Source: CAVALG01 sp963630555 (GTDB lineage Bacteria > Bacillota > Clostridia > Oscillospirales > Acutalibacteraceae). Taken from it: a stretch of DNA of 64,000 nt. Positions 60,513-64,000 of the stretch are shown in pieces (within the stretch, counting starts at the first letter, position 1; each line of letters opens with the position of its first letter). The stretch is taken from contig CAVGND010000002.1 of the NCBI GenBank assembly GCA_963630555.1, positions 1 to 64,000 of the forward strand. Reading direction: 5' to 3'. The translations under genes were made by a program, and so were the position numbers. Below the pieces are notes generated by a model. The model had not been told where the DNA came from. It saw only the letters and a list, made by a program, of their open reading frames with translations, and ran no database searches.

Positions 60513-61080
60513 TTACTTTACCCATACAACTGCCGGGAATAGCGGCGGCGTTTGATTCATCGGTATCTATATGCATAGCAAGTTTATAATTAGGCGAAAC
60601 ACGGACAACGACATCTCCGAAAGTGAGCGAACGCTCCGCCGTTGGAATTTCAACCTTAACTATCTGACCGTTTGAAACGCCGAATTCAGCGGCGTCCTCC
60701 GGAGTCATATGTATATGGCGTTTTGCTACAATGACGCCTTCGCTTATTTCAATTTCGCCTTTGGGCCCCACAATTTTGCAAGCGCCGCTGCCTGCAAGGT
60801 CACCCGATTCACGGATAGGCGCCTTGATACCTATGCTGCGCGCGTCTGTTGCGGAAAGTTCAACCTGCGTTGCCTTTCTTTCGGGGCCGAGAATCGAAAC
60901 CCCTGCCAGTTCCTTTTTTGGGCCTACAACGGTTACACGTTCTTCACAGGCAAACTGTCCCGGCTGCGACAGATCCTTTTTCGGCGTAAGTTTGTATCCT
61001 TCACCGAAAAGCGTTGCCAGATCTTCTTTTGTTACATGAATGTGGCGCGCCGATATTTCTACCAAAACTTCTTTTGCCAT
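60502..61080 (-). CDS. pduL: PduL-type phosphotransacylase
   Basis: 192 residues. Two PduL beta-barrel halves, each with its zinc-binding His motif: ARHIHVT near residue 12 and KRHIHMTPEDA near 122. Converts acyl-CoA to acyl phosphate; in microcompartments propanoyl-CoA is the substrate, but stand-alone Firmicutes versions may serve as phosphotransacetylase. No N-terminal encapsulation helix and no microcompartment genes nearby, so a cytosolic acetate/propionate role is likely. Confidence 0.9.
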   Translation of the reverse strand: MAKEVLVEISARHIHVTKEDLATLFGEGYKLTPKKDLSQPGQFACEERVTVVGPKKELAGVSILGPERKATQVELSATDARSIGIKAPIRESGDLAGSGACKIVGPKGEIEISEGVIVAKRHIHMTPEDAAEFGVSNGQIVKVEIPTAERSLTFGDVVVRVSPNYKLAMHIDTDESNAAAIPGSCMGKVIAD

Positions 61081-61116
61081 TTAAAATGACCTCCCACTGA
61101 TATATTCATCTATATA

Positions 61117-61158
61117 ATTATATCACCGTTTGTCCTTATTTCAAGGGCAAACGGTGAT
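61117..61158 (-). promoter_or_regulatory. pduL promoter embedded in a hairpin/palindrome
   Basis: Read leftward: TTGAAA (61144-61139), 16 bases, TATAAT (61122-61117). An 11-base perfect inverted repeat, ATCACCGTTTG/CAAACGGTGAT (61122-61132 and 61148-61158), brackets the -35 element. It may be an operator, or the terminator of the upstream rhamnosidase gene reused as promoter DNA. Confidence 0.65.
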
Positions 61159-61194
61159 TTTGTGCTAAAATTCCTCTCAGACCGACGGTTTATT

Positions 61195-63504
61195 TTATTT
61201 TCGGCAAATCACATTTAAATTGAATTCGCCGTTACGAATATCGGTTTCGGTGTTGCCGTTTTGGAATGTAAAACCGTTCGGGAGAATTATTTTGCCCTTT
61301 ATACCTGCGGCAGCCTTAACCTTCAGCATAATGCCGCCGTTCACCCTGCTCCATCTTACTTTTATTCTGCCGTTCGGTGCGTCATAGTGTGCGCCCACAT
61401 CATCAAGGGCAGTTAAAAAGTCGGGGCAAACATTAACGGCGTTAGGGTCGGTTACCTCTTCATTAACCCGAATACCCGCAACTTTTGAAATGAACCAATT
61501 GCTGATATCGCCGAAAAAGTGATGATTAAACGAGCGGTTAAACCCGATTGCATCATTTCCCTCATAACACTCGGGCAAGCAGGTATAGCCTTTTCTGAGA
61601 AAGTACCCGTAAGACGGATATTCGGGCCTTACTATCATATTATAAGCCAAGTCCCCCATACCGTACTTACTCAAAACATGGAATATAACACGCGAGCCGA
61701 GGCAGCCGCAGTTTATAAACCCACCGTTGTCTTTTATCATTTCGGCAAGATTTTCGGCAGCACGGAAGCATTCCTCATCAGTAAACACGCCGTAGTATAT
61801 TGCCATGGCCTGTTCGGTCTGACAATGATTTGTTGTAAGGCAATTTAGGGAATCTATTAAGTTTTTTCTGATTGCATTACAGAGTTCGTCTTCAAGCGAA
61901 CGGGCAAACGTTACCCACGACGGCAGACCGCACAGTTCAAAAATCTTTGCGCCCGTGCGCGCCATATTCATTGCCATAACAGTGCTTGTAAACGCAATAC
62001 GTGCGTCGGGTCGATCAGCCGGCTTTGCAGGCTGCAGCCAGTCGCCCAATCCCCAATCTATCAGTCCCTCAGCGTTCCGTGTAGTACCGATGAACGCCAA
62101 GTACCTGAATATCATCATTGCGTTCTCTTTAAGAACATCGGTATTACCCGTAAATCGGTAAATATCATACGGCAGAGTGGTCATAACGCTGTCCCACGCG
62201 GGACCGTTGCCCCAATCATACCCAAAGCCCGGCGTAGGAATTATACCGGGAATTTTTCCGTTTTCAAGCTGAGCCGCGCGGATATTGCAAAGCCATTCCC
62301 TTAAACTGCTTGCCGCCGTATAGCGCAGCAGCATATGCTCGCTTGAAATATTGGCGTCGCCCGTCCAACCGTTTTTTTCGCGTTGGGGGCAATCGGTAGG
62401 CCAGTAATAAAAGTTGGCACGGTCGCTCCTGTCGCAAATGCGGAACAGTTCGTTTGCCCTTTCGTCCGAACAGTTAAAATCGGCAAGGTCACGCATTTTT
62501 GAAGAACAAAGAAGATATGTAAGGGTTTCGGGTTTTGCCTGCTCGGGCGTCAATCCCATTACAAGGCAATAGCGAAAGCCGTGGTAAGTAAACTGCGGCT
62601 CAAAAATTTCTTCACCCTCGCCTTTGCATATATAAATATCGCGTTGGCAGTAACCGTCAGGAAAATAGGCAAGATTATCGTAGGCAAGTTTACCGTCTTT
62701 AAGGTACTCGCCCACCTGCATTGTTATTTTTTGCCCATTTTCGCCGCGTATTCTTAAACGGAGTATCCCTGCCCCGTTTTCGCCGAAATCGTACAAATAC
62801 CCCTTTGTTTCGTCGGGCGGGCATTCCACTTCCATATCAAATCTTGAATATTCCGCTAATTCGCTCTCCCTGACCGATACCGGCTCAAGTTCTTTGCGAA
62901 CCGTTACGGGAGGAACCGTGCAAAGTTTTGCCGTACCTCGCGGAGTTTCGGCTCGTGTGGGAATATTCCAGCCGCTGTCGTCAAATTCGGGCTCCGACCA
63001 GCCGTTCAATTCACACCGTGCGTCATAAAAGCAGCCGCAGTGCCAATCATCAAAAAAACAGGGGCCGTATGTCCATTTATAGGCGTTATCAACTTCAAAG
63101 CAGAATTCCTTACCGCCATCTTTACCCTCAAAAGACAGGGCAAATCGCGGGGCACCGAGCCAACGCGCTTTTTGGAATTCCAGCATAACGTGACTGAACG
63201 GGTTTTGCATACCGTTGCCGAGTTCTACACCTATAACATTTTTACCGCTTTGAAGATACGGTGCAACATCATAATTGTCGTAATAAATATAATGGTCGGG
63301 ATTGGATATATAGGGTGCAAGAAGTCCCTTTGTAATTTCCTTACCGTTTACAAACAGGCGGTAAAACCCCAAACCGCATATATTTATTTCGGCAGTCTGC
63401 GGCTTTTCTCCGAACTCATAAACCCGCCTGAAAAGCGGCGACGGAATATGTTTTTTATAGGTAGAACATTCGTTGCCTGCGCTGATAAATTTAAGTGAAA
63501 GCAT
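61195..63504 (-). CDS. Alpha-L-rhamnosidase (GH78)
   Basis: 769 residues without a signal peptide. N-terminal beta-sandwich domains (~1-330) with FRLFVNGKEI-type carbohydrate-binding segments (here YRLFVNGKEITKG), then an (alpha/alpha)6 barrel (~340-690) with the GH78 signature DCPQREKNGWTGDA, and a C-terminal beta-sandwich. The signature loop is one residue shorter than the commoner DCPQRDERLGWTGD. It removes terminal L-rhamnose from plant glycosides or polysaccharides, presumably after import. The SGNH hydrolase gene 17 bases upstream probably deacylates the same substrates. Confidence 0.93.
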   Translation of the reverse strand: MLSLKFISAGNECSTYKKHIPSPLFRRVYEFGEKPQTAEINICGLGFYRLFVNGKEITKGLLAPYISNPDHYIYYDNYDVAPYLQSGKNVIGVELGNGMQNPFSHVMLEFQKARWLGAPRFALSFEGKDGGKEFCFEVDNAYKWTYGPCFFDDWHCGCFYDARCELNGWSEPEFDDSGWNIPTRAETPRGTAKLCTVPPVTVRKELEPVSVRESELAEYSRFDMEVECPPDETKGYLYDFGENGAGILRLRIRGENGQKITMQVGEYLKDGKLAYDNLAYFPDGYCQRDIYICKGEGEEIFEPQFTYHGFRYCLVMGLTPEQAKPETLTYLLCSSKMRDLADFNCSDERANELFRICDRSDRANFYYWPTDCPQREKNGWTGDANISSEHMLLRYTAASSLREWLCNIRAAQLENGKIPGIIPTPGFGYDWGNGPAWDSVMTTLPYDIYRFTGNTDVLKENAMMIFRYLAFIGTTRNAEGLIDWGLGDWLQPAKPADRPDARIAFTSTVMAMNMARTGAKIFELCGLPSWVTFARSLEDELCNAIRKNLIDSLNCLTTNHCQTEQAMAIYYGVFTDEECFRAAENLAEMIKDNGGFINCGCLGSRVIFHVLSKYGMGDLAYNMIVRPEYPSYGYFLRKGYTCLPECYEGNDAIGFNRSFNHHFFGDISNWFISKVAGIRVNEEVTDPNAVNVCPDFLTALDDVGAHYDAPNGRIKVRWSRVNGGIMLKVKAAAGIKGKIILPNGFTFQNGNTETDIRNGEFNLNVICRK

Positions 63505-63521
63505 AGTCCTGCTCCTTACCG

Positions 63522-64000
63522 TTAATCGAATAATTGCTTTATAAGATTTTGCGCGTACATACCGAACCCGAGAGCATTCGGGTGAACATCGTCGGCATAG
63601 AACATACGGTCTTTCGGGACAAGAGTATAACCGTCAACAATCTTAAAGCCGAACCGTTCGGCGGCAGTTTTAATCATTGCTCTGCAATCCGCTTCACTCC
63701 AGGTTTCGGTTTTGTCGTAATCGAACCGATGTATCGGCAATATCAATACCAAATTCTTGTTTTTGTAAGCGTTTGCGACATCACTTAAAAATTCATTCAA
63801 ATCATTTTCAAATTTCGGAATATCCTTGACCCTTAAAAAATCATTTGTTCCGTAAGCAATTATTACCGTATCCGGGTTAAAATCAGGCGTATCGAAAGAT
63901 TCGGGATAAATGAATGCGCCGCCGATACCGTTTATAAGCCTTTCGGCATTAAAAAAATCGGCAACCCTGTTAGCATATGACAGGCAATCCACACCGGAAT
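63522..64000 (-). CDS. SGNH/GDSL-family hydrolase (N-terminus outside window)
   Basis: At least 159 residues; the frame remains open to the last base (SGVDCLSYANR), so the GDS block with the catalytic Ser lies beyond the window. Visible are the block-III Asn in IIAYGTNDFL and the catalytic Asp/His in YADDVHPNALG. These esterases remove acyl groups from carbohydrates. Same operon as the rhamnosidase. Confidence 0.88.
   Translation of the reverse strand, partial: SGVDCLSYANRVADFFNAERLINGIGGAFIYPESFDTPDFNPDTVIIAYGTNDFLRVKDIPKFENDLNEFLSDVANAYKNKNLVLILPIHRFDYDKTETWSEADCRAMIKTAAERFGFKIVDGYTLVPKDRMFYADDVHPNALGFGMYAQNLIKQLFD

Noticed and set aside
60502..61080. Bacterial microcompartment locus
   Set aside because: PduL alone is present; there are no shell proteins and the encapsulation peptide is missing.
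1..64000. tRNA genes
   Set aside because: I looked for tRNA-like T-loop sequences in the intergenic gaps and found none with a matching acceptor stem; a covariance search could still find one I missed.

Overview
The window looks like a chromosomal segment of an uncultured gut-type Clostridia, most likely Oscillospirales/Ruminococcaceae. Pointers are the nusA-infB operon with ylxR/ylxQ, SepF and DivIVA, a GlgC/GlgD pair, a dockerin-bearing secreted protein, a lysine riboswitch, and palindromic intergenic repeats of the kind common in Faecalibacterium/Ruminococcus genomes. This assignment is inference; there is no rRNA gene to confirm it.

Layout. 1-4.8 kb is decaying mobile DNA: the tail of an integrative-element protein, a 5'-truncated IS110 transposase, a truncated hypothetical gene, a TM2-domain/relaxase-tail chimeric pseudogene, a TnpW-like gene and an intact large serine recombinase (TnpX type). 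4.9-6.4 kb holds a membrane-anchored HtrA protease. From 6.5 to 27.8 kb sixteen genes run leftward with small gaps: a split transketolase, rluD, lspA, ileS, divIVA, sepF, yggS, a HlyD-like adaptor, miaA, mutL, a small membrane protein, mutS, a YlbF/YmcA (Ric) homologue, a giant three-domain glycosyltransferase and miaB. The miaB-ric-mutS-mutL order matches the Bacillus arrangement, with the glycosyltransferase inserted. 27.9-31.2 kb has a cohesin-like/dockerin protein, rfbA and two cyclophilins, divergent from nrdR.

31.8-37.3 kb is the most unusual part. A ribbon-helix-helix regulator with a consensus promoter and palindromic operators precedes a 750-residue protein with a zinc ribbon, TIR domain, TPR-like repeats, one membrane span and a C-terminal DUF6273-like lectin-type domain. 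The end of that domain has the codon pattern of a diversity-generating-retroelement variable region. The two genes lie between 105-bp near-identical direct repeats, and are followed by a repeat-rich spacer, an SPFH-SHOCT protein and a four-span membrane protein.

37.4-39.2 kb has a phosphodiesterase, a 162-bp inverted-repeat element and three small unknown genes. 39.3-47.3 kb is the leftward rimP-nusA-ylxR-ylxQ-infB-rbfA-nrnA-truB-ribF operon, behind a consensus promoter. 47.5-50.4 kb is a lysine-riboswitch-controlled amino-acid ABC importer. 50.5-53.0 kb is a GldG/GldF-like pair without an ATPase gene. 53.2-59.1 kb is a leftward glycogen operon, glgB-glgC-glgD-glgA. The right end carries hemW, a PduL-type acyltransferase, a GH78 rhamnosidase and a partial SGNH hydrolase.
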